From Planctomycetota bacterium (lineage in GTDB: Bacteria; Planctomycetota; Phycisphaerae; Phycisphaerales; UBA1924): a DNA stretch of 64,000 nucleotides. Shown here one piece after another: positions 29,898 to 41,266 of this stretch. The position numbers and the translations under genes were made by a program. The notes beneath the pieces are model-generated. The model was given only the letters and a program-made list of their open reading frames with translations. It was not told the origin of the DNA and did no database searches. Numbering within the stretch: position 1 is the stretch's first letter; every line of letters begins with the position of its first letter. Location: assembly GCA_013285505.1 (NCBI GenBank), contig CP053450.1, positions 3,518,796 through 3,582,795 of the forward strand. The letters run 5' to 3'.

Positions 29898-30347
29898 ATG
29901 GCAACAACCTACGTCTCCATACTCCTGCACGTCATCTTCTCGACCAAACTCCGCGCGCCCCTCATCACGCCGTCAATCGAGCCCGACCTCCACGCCTACA
30001 TCGGGGGCGTTTGCAAGAGCAACTCCTGCGTGCTCCTCGCGGCCAATGGCACGACCGATCACGTCCATCTGCTCATCAGCCTCGGCAAGACGGTCTCAAT
30101 CTCAGAGCTGATGCTTCAAGTCAAACGAGACAGTTCGACTTGGATCAAATCCCAAGGACAGGAGTTCGCTGGTTTCCGGTGGCAGGAGGGTTACGGCGCG
30201 TTCTCGATCGGACAGTCACAGGTCGATGCCGTGCGGCGGTACATCGCGGGGCAGAAGGAGCACCACAAGACGGTGCCCTTCCGCGACGAGTTGATCGAAT
30301 TTCTGCGCCGGTACGAGATCCCGTTTGAAGAGCGGTATCTGGACTGA
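29898..30347 (+). mobile_element. REP-associated tyrosine transposase (RAYT; IS200/IS605 TnpA superfamily)
   Basis: The 149-residue protein opens ATTYVSILLHVIFSTKLRAP and has the Y1 HUH endonuclease motif HVH (TTDHVHLLISL). A downstream stretch, VDAVRRYIAGQKEHHKTVPF, matches the TnpA/RAYT tyrosine helix region; the usual catalytic Tyr is likely the one in RRYIAGQ. RAYTs nick and join single-stranded DNA at REP hairpins. Here hairpins flank the gene on both sides (29776-29859 and 30383-30486), forming a REPtron-like unit. The frame looks intact. It shows no accompanying TnpB. Confidence 0.88.
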
Positions 30348-30382
30348 CCGTTTGACCGATGGCGTTGAGGCTGCAGAGAAGA

Positions 30383-30486
30383 CGACCCCTCAGGGGTCGA
30401 GAGGGATCTGTCGATGCATCGCTCCGGGCGTGTCGGTCGCTGCGCGACCTCCACACCCGGCTATGCAAGTCGAGCCCTCCGGGCTC
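30383..30486. repeat. REP-type hairpins downstream of the RAYT gene
   Basis: CGACCCC/GGGGTCG (30383-30399), GGTCGC/GCGACC (near 30435-30449) and GAGCCC/GGGCTC (30472-30486) are perfect short hairpins in the 182-bp gap between the RAYT gene and the end of glnS. They resemble the upstream set in stem length and 3-base loop. Confidence 0.8.
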
Positions 30487-30529
30487 ACTGCGTGGATGCG
30501 GAGGTAGACAGGAGCCTTCAGAAGGAACT

Positions 30530-32302
<1,773 letters not shown>

Positions 32303-32412
32303 GGTCTGTGGCTCCGTGGGCGACATCGTATGAGCGCGCACGGGCCGGGTGGGGGCGGCGGGCCAGGTCTCTGGTATGCTGGGGGCGGGCCACATCCCGG
32401 GGAGGACACACC

Positions 32413-33564
32413 ATGTTGCACCACTGGATCGTCACCAACCGCGAGGTCAGGCGCAAGCTGATCGACGGTCACTACGAGGACCGGGTCATCGACAGCAGGA
32501 AGGAGGCCCTGCCGACCTTCCGCGTCGCGACGTTCACACCGCCGCCGGGCTTGCCCGATGCCGATGTGCTCGAGGACGCCGTCGAGCTCGTGCCCGACAC
32601 CTTCAGTGAACACTACGGCGGCATCAAGCCCAGCACCGATCCCGACACACTGCCCGGCAGCAAGCGGCTCTTCAAGGCGCTCTACGACACGATGCTCGCC
32701 TCGCCGCCGGACAAAGGCGACACCCTCTTCTTCCTCCACGGCTTCAATTACTCCTGGCAGGACGCCCTCATCCACCTGCAGAAACTCCACCACGTCTACG
32801 TCGAGCCGGCCGAGAGCCCCATCACCCGCATCGTCTATTTCTCGTGGCCCTCGTGGGGCGCGATGACCAAGTACAAGAAGGACCAGCAGATCGCCCAACC
32901 CAGCGGCTACCTGCTCGGCCGCATCTTCTCCAAGGCGATCCAGTTCTATCGGGATTTCTTCGCCCCGGAAGAGGGACGCGGCGCCGGATTCTGCGGGCGG
33001 AAGATCCACCTCGCGGCCCACTCGATGGGCAATCAGGTGATGCAGGAGTTCGTGCGCGCAGTGCGCGACCACGACTTCCTCCGCTCGCCCCTGTTCGGCG
33101 AGGTGGTCCTGCTCAACGCCGACGTCGCGTGGACGTGCATGGAGCCCGACCACCCGTTCCAGGTGCTGCCCGACTACGCCGACCGCATCCACGTCTACAA
33201 CCACGAGAGCGACGACGCGCTGCTGATCTCTGAAGCCACCAAGAACCGTGAGAAACGCCTCGGGCGTCACGGACCGCGAGACATCGATCTGATCCCGCCG
33301 CGAACGCTCGTGGTGGACTGCACCAGCCTCGACGGCACCAAGGGCAGGCTCCCCGTCGACGACGAGTTCCTGCGGGCCGCCGCCCGGGTGCTCGAACGCG
33401 AGACCACCGGCACCCGCGAACGGATGTTCGATCACTGGGGCTACCTGCACCGCAAAGAGGTCGTCGCTGACGTCTATCAGGTCTTGCGGGGTATCTCGTC
33501 CAGCCGGATCACCGGTGCCCGAAAGCACCGGAGCGGGCCGCTCTTCAAGCTCACGCAGTCGTAG
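32413..33564 (+). CDS. DUF900-like alpha/beta hydrolase
   Basis: The 383-residue protein has an alpha/beta hydrolase core: [15 protein letters not shown] supplies the oxyanion region, [11 protein letters not shown] the nucleophile elbow (Ser), and [13 protein letters not shown] the likely His near the end. This order matches the DUF900 group of bacterial esterase-like proteins. No signal peptide is seen, so it is probably cytoplasmic. GGAGGA lies just before the ATG at 32413. It is divergent from glnS, 110 bp away. Substrate unknown. Confidence 0.82.
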   Translation: MLHHWIVTNREVRRKLIDGHYEDRVIDSRKEALPTFRVATFTPPPGLPDADVLEDAVELVPDTFSEHYGGIKPSTDPDTLPGSKRLFKALYDTMLASPPDKGDTLFFLHGFNYSWQDALIHLQKLHHVYVEPAESPITRIVYFSWPSWGAMTKYKKDQQIAQPSGYLLGRIFSKAIQFYRDFFAPEEGRGAGFCGRKIHLAAHSMGNQVMQEFVRAVRDHDFLRSPLFGEVVLLNADVAWTCMEPDHPFQVLPDYADRIHVYNHESDDALLISEATKNREKRLGRHGPRDIDLIPPRTLVVDCTSLDGTKGRLPVDDEFLRAAARVLERETTGTRERMFDHWGYLHRKEVVADVYQVLRGISSSRITGARKHRSGPLFKLTQS

Positions 33565-33614
33565 ACACATCGGAGGTGACCACCGGACACCGACCATTCT
33601 GATTGCGAGTCCTC

Positions 33615-34391
33615 ATGCCTTGTCACACGCTTCGGCGATCTCTTCTACCTATTCTCGCACTGCTGAGTTGCCTGCTCTTCGGAGCCAGCGCTACGTACTA
33701 CACAGCACAGAACCACATCCGTAATATCCAGCAGCGCCGCCCGGTAGGTACCCTCGGCGTGGCCGACAACCAACTCGGCTGCTGGGACGATCGATTCGCG
33801 TATCAGTACTGGTCGGGCAGGGACAACTGGATCGAAGCAGAGTTCGTGAGTGCCACACAACTGGACGCTAGGGGTCTAGAGATCATAAACAACCCCGCGC
33901 GATCGAAACACCGCCTCGATGCCTCTCGATGGGTCTGGGAAGACGTAAGAAACAGATACCCATGGACGCCTGAAACTCTGCACAAACTCACCGTTGTGGA
34001 AGCCACAGTCGGCGAACACCGGTTCTGGGGCCGGTTTGCGGTGGGCTGGCCGCGTCGTGCGTTCACGAGTACATGGCGTCAATCGCTACCGGTTTCCGCT
34101 GGATTGGTTAGCATCGACGTCCCACTTGACGGAGCCCTTGTGCAGGATGGACAGCTAGTCGACGACGCATGGATTCGGCCAACCCGCATCCTCTGGCCTG
34201 GGGCAATCTTCAACACCTGCGTCTTCGCGGGCATGTGGGCTGGCGCGATTACAGCGGTCGGTCTTACCGCTGTCGCAGGCCGTGGGGCACGCCGGAGCTT
34301 GCGAACCAAACGCGGCCGGTGCCCCTCCTGCGGCTACGAACTCCTCCACTCCCTCAACGACGGCTGTCCTGAATGCGGTTGGGAACGCTGA
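33615..34391 (+). CDS. Membrane protein with C-terminal zinc ribbon
   Basis: The 258-residue protein has an N-terminal signal anchor (RRSLLPILALLSCLLFGASA) and a second hydrophobic segment near the C terminus (FNTCVFAGMWAGAITAVGLTA). It ends with a Cys4 zinc ribbon CPSCGYELLHSLNDGCPECG, so the ribbon should sit in the cytoplasm. The middle region has no known motif. Relatives in this window are at 19033 and 39439. G+C is visibly lower than in neighbouring genes, which suggests weaker selection or more recent acquisition. Confidence 0.75.
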   Translation: MPCHTLRRSLLPILALLSCLLFGASATYYTAQNHIRNIQQRRPVGTLGVADNQLGCWDDRFAYQYWSGRDNWIEAEFVSATQLDARGLEIINNPARSKHRLDASRWVWEDVRNRYPWTPETLHKLTVVEATVGEHRFWGRFAVGWPRRAFTSTWRQSLPVSAGLVSIDVPLDGALVQDGQLVDDAWIRPTRILWPGAIFNTCVFAGMWAGAITAVGLTAVAGRGARRSLRTKRGRCPSCGYELLHSLNDGCPECGWER

Positions 34392-34395
34392 CCCC

Positions 34396-35466
34396 TCATC
34401 CCCCGAGCATCTCTCCCTCGCGCTCCGGGTTCCACGCGATGCCCAGATGCTCGGCCGCCGCCCGCGTCAGCATCCGCCCACGCCGTGTCCGTGCCAGGAA
34501 GCCGATCTGCAGCAGATACGGCTCGACCACGTCCTCGAGCGTCCCCGAGTCCTCGTTCATCGTCGCGGCCACCGTCTCCAGCCCCACCGGCCCGCCGTCG
34601 TAGACCGTCGCGATCGTCCGCAGGTAGTTGCGGTCGAGGTCGTCCAGGCCCAGCTCGTCCACACCCTCCAGCCCGAGGGCCGTCTCGACGAGGCTCTCGG
34701 ACACCACGCCCTTGGCACGCACCTGGGCGAAGTCGCGCACCCGCCGCAGCAGCCGGTTGGCAATCCGCGGCGTGCCGCGCGAGCGAGCGCTGATCGCCTC
34801 CAGACACGCCTCCTCGACCGCCAGCAGCCCCATCACCCGGCACGAGCGGTGCAGGATCACCCGCAGGTCGTCGCGTGAGTAGTACCGCAGGTGGTGCGTG
34901 ATCCCGAACCGCGACCGCAGCGGCGCGCTCAGCAACCCCGCCCGCGTGGTCGCCCCGATCAGCGTGAACGGCTTGCACTTGATCTGCACCGTCCGGGCGT
35001 GCATCCCCGTGTCCACCGTGACATCGATCTTGAAGTCCTCCATCGCGGGATAGATGAACTCCTCCACCGCGATCGGCATGCGGTGGATCTCGTCGATGAA
35101 CAGCACATCCCCCGGCTGGAGCCGGGTGAGCGCGGCGACGAGGTCGTTGCCCCGGGCCAGCGCCGGGCCGCTGGTGGTGATGAGCTTGGTCCCCATCTCG
35201 CGGGCGATCACGTGGGCGAGCGTGGTCTTGCCCAGCCCCGGGGGGCCGTGCAGCAGCACGTGCTCGAGCGGCTCGTGGGGGCGGGCGATGCCGTCGGCCA
35301 CGTTGCCGGTCGCCCGGGCCTTGGCCGCCTCGATCGCGATCTCGAGCTTCTCGAGCAGATCGGCCTGCCCGATGTACTCGTCCATCGAGTCGGGGCGCAG
35401 GGTCGGCCCGGCCCATTCCTGATCCGTCGTCTGGGGGGTCGCCGCGATGAGCCGTTCCGTGGCCAT
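34396..35466 (-). CDS. ruvB: Holliday junction branch migration ATPase RuvB
   Basis: RuvB is the hexameric motor that drives branch migration with RuvA during recombination and repair. The 356-residue protein is intact. Walker A is GPPGLGKT (74-81), Walker B VLFIDEIHRMP, sensor 1 GATTRAGLLSAPLRSRFGI, and the winged-helix C terminus ends ...QIGFLARTRRGRMLTRAA. The ATG at 35466 begins the family-conserved region. ruvA and ruvC are not seen nearby. Its stop is only four bases from that of the convergent zinc-ribbon gene. Confidence 0.96.
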   Translation of the reverse strand: MATERLIAATPQTTDQEWAGPTLRPDSMDEYIGQADLLEKLEIAIEAAKARATGNVADGIARPHEPLEHVLLHGPPGLGKTTLAHVIAREMGTKLITTSGPALARGNDLVAALTRLQPGDVLFIDEIHRMPIAVEEFIYPAMEDFKIDVTVDTGMHARTVQIKCKPFTLIGATTRAGLLSAPLRSRFGITHHLRYYSRDDLRVILHRSCRVMGLLAVEEACLEAISARSRGTPRIANRLLRRVRDFAQVRAKGVVSESLVETALGLEGVDELGLDDLDRNYLRTIATVYDGGPVGLETVAATMNEDSGTLEDVVEPYLLQIGFLARTRRGRMLTRAAAEHLGIAWNPEREGEMLGG

Positions 35467-35536
35467 GCGGGGAGTGTAAGGGATCGGCGGGCGCGGACAA
35501 GCGACACGGAGCACTCTCGGTACGGACACCCCCGAT

Positions 35537-35657
35537 CGGACGCCGACGCTGAGTCCTCGAAGCGTCGGATCGGGATGCTCGACCCCGCCCCAGGAGCCAG
35601 GCCCCGCAACCCGACCCAAGAACCCGACCCTTCGCAGAGCCTCAGGGTCGGCGTCCG
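35537..35657. repeat. REP-like inverted repeat pair between ruvB and the DCC protein
   Basis: CGGACGCCGACGCTGAG at 35537 and the inverse-type sequence CTTCGCAGAGCCTCAGGGTC... at 35630-35657 form imperfect inverted arms. The second arm is nearly identical (2 mismatches in 28 bases) to 41426-41453, inside a lipoprotein gene. The remaining bases of this 275-bp gap show no gene. Confidence 0.7.
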
Positions 35658-35741
35658 GGGGCGGGCCTCGAAGCTCTGGACATACGCCCGGACCACTATG
35701 CTCTGGGCGCGCAACGGAGGTGACGGATTCCCACCCAGCCC

Positions 35742-36116
35742 GTGACCATCTACTACGACGGCTCCTGCCGCGTCTGCTGCGACCAGCGCGATCGGTTCCT
35801 CCGCCACGACCCCGAGCAGCAGCGGCTCGTCCACATCGACATCAGCGACCCGAGCTTCGACCCCGACACGATCGGCGCCACGCGGGAGACCCTGCTGGCC
35901 AGCATCCACGCCGGCACGCCCGACGGCCGGTTGCTCAGGGGAATGGACGCGGTCCGGTGTGCCTACCGGGCCCTCGGCCGCGGCTGGTGGCTGGCCCCGA
36001 CCGGCTGGCCGCTGATCAAGCCCATCGCCGACTTCTTCTACGGCGTCCTCGCCCGCAACCGGTACCGGCTCGGGCGGACCGACTGCGACGGCGACACCTG
36101 CAAGCCCCGCCGGTAG
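35742..36116 (+). CDS. DCC-type thiol-disulfide oxidoreductase-like protein (DUF393)
   Basis: A small 124-residue protein starting MTIYYDGSCRVCCDQRDRFL. It has the DUF393 signature YDGxCxxC, with a CxxC pair (CRVC) that could undergo thiol-disulfide exchange. The family is thioredoxin-like in fold. The later part contains a conserved GMDAVRCAYRALGRGWW block. Start is GTG at 35742. It stands alone, and a palindromic repeat separates it from the convergent hydrolase. Biological role unknown. Confidence 0.85.
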   Translation: MTIYYDGSCRVCCDQRDRFLRHDPEQQRLVHIDISDPSFDPDTIGATRETLLASIHAGTPDGRLLRGMDAVRCAYRALGRGWWLAPTGWPLIKPIADFFYGVLARNRYRLGRTDCDGDTCKPRR

Positions 36117-36127
36117 GCCCGGACCTG

Positions 36128-36207
36128 ACGAGCCCCGAGCGCAAGCTCGGGAGTTTCAACCCCGCCGAAGGGACTCAAGCATTCCGGTGCTCGCGCACCG
36201 GGCTCGT
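36128..36207. repeat. 80-bp double-hairpin element between convergent genes
   Basis: The ends ACGAGCCC and GGGCTCGT are inverted. Inside each end is a further hairpin: CCCGAGC-GCAA-GCTCGGG on the left and CCGGTGC-TCGC-GCACCGG on the right. It starts 12 bases after the stop of the DUF393 gene and ends 20 bases before the stop of the convergent hydrolase, so it probably terminates both transcripts. Confidence 0.85.
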
Positions 36208-36226
36208 AGAGCGAGGCGCCGCCAGG

Positions 36227-37118
36227 TCACTCTTGCGCGCGCAGGGCCGCGAGTTCATCGCTCGGCTCTTCACGCCGCTGCTCAAGCAGCCATGCCGGCA
36301 GGTTGTCCGCCGCATACGCCGGCACCCAGCTCCCGTGCCCGTACCCGGAGACCTCGCTGTAGCGCACATCCACTCCCGCAGCCTCGGCCGCCTCGACCAT
36401 CCGCTGCGAGAGCCGCGACCGGCACCACCGTGTCCCCCTCATCGTGCCAGACCCAGAAGGGCAGGCCCTTGTACTGCTCGACGACACGCGTGTCGCCCCC
36501 GCCGCAGATCGGGGCCACGGCCGCGAACCAGCCGGGCTTCCGCGCCGCCAGGTCCCACGAGCCGAACCCGCCCATCGAGAGGCCGGTGAGCGTGATGCGG
36601 TGCAGGTCGATCGGCTTCTCGGCGACGACCTCCTCGATCGCAGCCATCGCGCCCCGCATCGGCCCCAGCGGCTCGCGTTCGATCGAGGTCGGCTCGTCAT
36701 CGCCCGGCTCGACCACCCGCGACCACTCGTAGTCGGCCCACCGCTCACCCCTGGGGCACTGCACCGCGAGCACGAAGCAGGGGAACCGCTCGCGGTACTC
36801 GGCGCTGGCCATCCGCTCTGGGAAATGCCGCAGCTGCGCCTCGTTGTCGTCTCCCCGCTCGCCGGCCCCGTGCAGGAAGACGATCAGCGGCCAGCCGTCC
36901 TCGGGCTGCTCGGCGTCCTCCGGCGGGGTGAGCAGGCGGTAGCCGTAGGACGCGCCCTCGATGGCGACGGAGCCCGCCTCGAACGGGGAGGGTGATTCGG
37001 TCGGCACGGATGCGGGCTCCCGGTTGGTGGTCTGGGCCGACGCCACGGCGCCAAGCACCGTCGCACACCCGATCACGATCCCGAGGCCCAGGCGACGTAC
37101 AGCGCGTGTCTCTTGCAT
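36227..37118 (-). CDS. Secreted alpha/beta hydrolase (esterase/poly(3-hydroxybutyrate) depolymerase-like) (one apparent frameshift)
   Basis: The ~297-residue protein has a signal peptide (LGLGIVIGCATVLGAVASAQ). The oxyanion motif is LIVFLHGAGERGDD and the nucleophile elbow TGLSMGGFG (Ser). After these come WVWHDEGDTVVPV (Asp) and GYGHGSWVPAY (His), completing the triad. The sequence follows the phospholipase/carboxylesterase and PHB-depolymerase-like lipoprotein group. A +1 shift at AGCCGC 36411-36416 falls between Asp and His; correction gives VPVALSQRMVEAAEAAG. It converges on the DUF393 gene. Confidence 0.85.
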
Positions 37119-37480
37119 GGGAACAGAGTACCCGGGCGCCGTGAGACGGATCGGCACGCCGGATGAAGGGAGTCCGGGAGCGAAAGTACCCTCTCCCGCG
37201 GTCCTCAAGGGCCCTCGCCCCGGCGCTTCCATCACGCCGGGCGGCCGCGGCGTAGACTTATACCGCCCCGGGGTGTTCCCGGCGTCCGTCCGTGACGCCC
37301 GCCCCGAGACTACATACCCGTCCCGACGACGCGAAACGCGCGGACCGGATGACCAGCCCCGCGGCCGACCCCCAACCGTGAACCCCCAAAACGGGACCCA
37401 CGGCAGGAGGACGACCTCAGGACCTGTCATCCGGACAGAAGCGGCGCGGCGTCGGGGGCGGCGAGGAAACCGAAGCCCCC
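37119..37480. other. 362-bp divergent intergenic region upstream of the DEAD-box helicase
   Basis: No gene is seen. A G+C-rich imperfect hairpin (CGCCCCGGCG ... CGCCGGGCG, about 37211-37242) lies in the middle. GAGGAAA precedes the helicase start. The length would allow a long helicase 5' leader, but I see no clear promoter or riboswitch. Confidence 0.35.
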
Positions 37481-39272
37481 ATGACCGACACCGAGAATCC
37501 GACCAACGACACCCCGTCCGAAACCAGCACCCACGACACCGAAGCCCGCGGCCCCGAAGGAGCCAACGAGGGAGCGGCCGACGGTGCGCCCAAGAAGAAG
37601 CGTCGCCGCCGCCGCGGCAAGAAGAAGGCCTCCGGCGCCGCGACCGCCGAGGGCGGCGCAACCGAAGCTGCCGGCCGAGACCTCCGGCGACGACCGCCCC
37701 GAGCCCCGCGCCGAGGGTGACCGCGCTCACGACGGCGCGCACGATCACCCCCGCGACGAGCACCACAATGATCACGGCGACCGCCCCGCCAAGAAGAAGC
37801 GCCGCCGCAAGAAGCGCGGCGGCCAGGGCGAGGGCCGGGGCGAGGGCCAGGTCGACGAGCTCGACGCAATGGGCGGCCGCCAGGCCCGGCGCGGGCAGAC
37901 CGAGACCGACAACGCCGAGGTCTTCGACCAGACGATGACCTTCGCCGATGTCGGCCTCAACGGGAACGTCCTCAAGGGCCTCGACGAGGCCAACTTCACG
38001 CGCCCGACCTACATCCAGGCCCAGCTCATCCCGCCGGCGCTGACCGGCACAGACGTGCTCGGCCAGGCCAAGACGGGCACCGGCAAGACGGCCGCGTTTG
38101 GCCTGCCCCTGCTGCACCGCGCCGAGCCCGGCGTGCCGATGCAGGCGATCGTGCTCGCCCCGACCCGCGAGCTGGCGATCCAGATCACCGACGAGATCAA
38201 CCAGCTCGGCAAGCACACCGGCCTGACCGCGGTGACCATCTACGGCGGGCAGCGCATCCACACGCAGGTCGAGAAGCTCGAGAAGGGGCCCGAGATCATC
38301 GTCGGCACGCCCGGGCGCGTGATGGACATGATCGAACGCGGCTACCTGCACTTCCACAACATCCGCTTCGCCGTCCTCGACGAGGTGGACCGGATGTTCG
38401 ACATCGGCTTCCGCGACGACATCCGCCGTCTGCTCGGCAAGTGCCCCAAAGACCGGCAGACGCTGGTGGTCAGCGCGACGATCAACCCCGAGATCGAGGA
38501 CCTGGCGCGGCGCTACATGCGCAACCCCGAGAAGATCGTCACCAGCGCCGGCTCGCTGACGGCCAGCATGGTCGAGCAGCACTACCTGACCGTGGAAGCC
38601 TGGGACAAGAAGCGCCTCCTCACCCACCTGCTCACCCACGAGGACCCCGGCCTGACGCTCGTCTTCTGCCGCCTCAAGCGGACCGTCGACGAGCTGGCAA
38701 GGCACCTCAACAGCAAGGGCGTCGAGTCGCACGCGATCCACGGCGACATGACCCAGTCCAAGCGCAGCTCGACGATGAAGAAGTTCAAGCAGGGCCACCT
38801 GGCCGTGCTCATCGCCTCCGACCTGGCCAGCCGCGGCATCGACGTCGAGGGCATCAGCCACGTCGTCAACTACGACCTGCCGGACGACCCGGACCTCTAC
38901 GTCCACCGCATCGGCCGCACCGCCCGCGCCGGCAGCAAGGGCGTGGCGTGGAGCTTTGTCACCAAGGCCCAGGGCAAGCTGCTCACGCAGATCGAGAACC
39001 TCGTCAACGCCGAGATCCCGCTGCTGGATTACCCGGACTTCGAGCCCAGCGAACGCCCGGCCAGCTGGCGCGACGAGCCCACCGGCGGCTACGCCAAGGT
39101 CGAGGTGCAGGGGGCGCCCGCGGCACGCTCCCGATTCGAGAGCGACGACCCCACCGCCCTCCTCAAGGAAGGCAACAAGGAAGACCTCGCGGCCAAGTTC
39201 CCCGGCGGCGTGGTCCCCTCCAAGATGCCGCCCAAGCGGATGGGCGGCAAGGTGCGGACGCGGGGAAGGTGA
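37481..39272 (+). CDS. DEAD-box ATP-dependent RNA helicase with a long charged N-terminal extension (one apparent frameshift)
   Basis: The helicase core has all conserved motifs: Q motif region TYIQAQLIP, motif I AKTGTGKT, Ia PTRELA, III SAT, and VI HRIGRTARA, so it should unwind RNA using ATP. Motif II reads DEVD rather than DEAD. The first ~130 residues are disordered and rich in Lys, Arg, His and Asp (KKKRRRRRGKKK; DRPAKKKRRRKKRGG), likely an RNA-binding tail. A +1 shift in this tail near GGGCGGCGC 37651-37659 splits the N terminus from the core. The C terminus is short. Its activity may resemble that of CshA/RhlE, but no assignment is firm. Confidence 0.9.
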
Positions 39273-39317
39273 GGACGCGAGGAAGGTGGGGACGCCGAGA
39301 GCACTCCCCGTATAGAG

Positions 39318-39337
39318 CCCCCCGCGCAAGCGGGGGG
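39318..39337. terminator. 8-bp GC hairpin with GCAA loop downstream of the helicase
   Basis: CCCCCCGC at 39318-39325 pairs with GCGGGGGG at 39330-39337 around the tetraloop GCAA. It lies 45 bases after the helicase stop. Just before it are three imperfect 17-bp direct repeats (GAGGACGCGAGGAAGGT type, 39249-39297). No T run follows, so it may be a REP-like element rather than a classical terminator. Confidence 0.6.
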
Positions 39338-39438
39338 ACACCCCCACCACCACACTGACCAGCGCGGGCGGGCCCATCGGTCCGCCCGCTTCTTGCGCCC
39401 CCGCATCCTCGGGCCCGCGTGTCTGGTACAACCCACCC

Positions 39439-41236
39439 ATGACCCTCGGGGATTGGATCTTCACGCTCACCGGTATCGCCGCCGGGTCGCTCGGCGTCGC
39501 GACGTTGGCGTGGTCGCTCCTCGGCGATCGTTTCCGCACGCGCGCCGACCGCCGCACCGGCACGCTCCGCCGATGCCCGGAGTGCTGGTACGACCTCCGC
39601 GCCGTCGCGGGGCTCCGCTGCCCCGAATGCGGCCACGAGGCCAAGGGCGAGCAACGCCTGACCCGCACCCGGTGCCACTGGCGGTATGCAGCCCTCGCCG
39701 TGCTTGTCGTGCTGCTCGGTGCCGGGCTGGCGGTGTATCCCCACAGCACCGGCGGCGCGTGGCACCGGTGGCTGCCCGACTCCCTCGTCATCGAGCTCCT
39801 GCCCTACACCACCGACGACCACTGGGCCGCAGAGGAGATGATGCGACGGCTCGGACAGGGAAGCCCGCTCGGCTCACCGCCGGTGGAGACTCCCGGACGG
39901 CTCTCGGCACGGCAGTGGCGTCGGCTGAACAACCGGTGTATCGAGACGCTCTCAGAGACGGGCTGGTCCCTCGGAGCTCGCTCCGAGGAGTCGCTGCTGG
40001 TGTACCAGTCCCCGTTCCCAGCGATGGGATACGGGCTGCTGATGTCGTGGGCCGAGAGCAACGATTTCAAGACCCGCGAGGCCGCGAACCTGGACCTGTC
40101 GCGGATCCGATTCTCCCTGAGCGATGCGCAGCTCGACGAGGCCTGGAACACACTCCGAGACACATGGAACTCGGACAATCAGGCCAACAAATGGGCGTAT
40201 GAGTTCACGGAGAAGCTGGAGGCGCAGCGCAGCGCTCGACGCAGCGCCGAGTACAACGCCGAGGTGCGTGCGGTCGAGTCGATGGAGATCACGCCCGACC
40301 GGGTGGTGGACGCCCTCGATGGATCGAGCGTCAGCGAACTGTTCACGCTCTACCGACGCCTGGGGCTGGCGCGGGGGCCGCTGGTGGATGCAGCAGACCT
40401 CCACCCCGACGCCATCGAGGTCGAACGCCTCGACCTGCACCTCGACGACGACGACTCGCTCGACTGCGTGCTGCTTGTCTCCAACCGCGACTGGGAACGT
40501 GACGGCAGCCGCACGCACTACGACGCCCTCGTCCTCCTGCAACGACCGCGCGGCTGGGAGTTGGCTGCCCGACTCAAGCTGACCAACTGCCTCGACGGCC
40601 CCCCCGAGTTCCGCTCCTACGCAGGACCGGACGGCCGCCGCTGGTTCATGGTCCGCAAGGTCGGCGGATCGTCGGGTGACGGGTCGTACTTCATCATGCT
40701 GGATGCGTGGTACCGCTTGCGCTCGAACGGGCTCGTCACCGAGCAGACTCTCTACTCCAGCGGCTACCTCCAATCCCCGTTCGAGGTCACGCTTCGCACA
40801 AACGAACCCACGATCGTCCGCGACCACGGCCGCCCCGCCGCTCGCTACGAGCAGACCGCCACCGTCGGGCTCTCCGTCCTGCACGCAGACGGCAGCCGCA
40901 CCAGCGTGCCGCTGGCCGAGCGGTCGGGCACGTTCACCTACCCGCTCGGCGTCGCCGACGCCGCGATGGGGCGGCACGTCGCGCCGGGGCCTTGGGGCGG
41001 GCAGGACGCGTGGTGGGCGATTCTGGGTGATCCCAACGAGACGCTTGCGGCCTCCAAGGACCAACTGCTCGCCCTCGCGGCCTCCGACGACGCGGCGGCC
41101 CGCGAATCGCTCCGAGCCGCACTCGCCCTGATCGAGGATCGGTCCGGCGACACGGCGGAACTCGCGGCCGTGCGGGGCCCTCGACGCCCGGGACAGCCTC
41201 GACAACCCCGAGAGCCGAGCCGACCCCGGCGGGTGA
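39439..41236 (+). CDS. Large zinc-ribbon membrane protein (one apparent frameshift)
   Basis: A transmembrane helix (WIFTLTGIAAGSLGVATLAWSL) leads into a Cys4 zinc ribbon, CPECWYDLRAVAGLRCPECG, close to that of the proteins at 19033 and 33615. A second helix (YAALAVLVVLLGAGLAVY) follows, and then ~450 residues with no known motif, probably outside the membrane. A +1 shift in the G run at 41174-41177 breaks the last residues; correction gives AVRALDARDSLDNPESRADPGG and a stop at 41234-41236, 30 bp before the next gene. Function unknown. Confidence 0.72.
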
Positions 41237-41266
41237 TACCATGCGGTCTTGCAAGGAGCCCGCCGC

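Noticed and set aside
36282..39791. Long open minus-strand frame opposite the DEAD-box helicase
   Set aside because: It is antisense to a protein with all helicase motifs and only its lower end overlaps the real hydrolase; no start site or family supports it.
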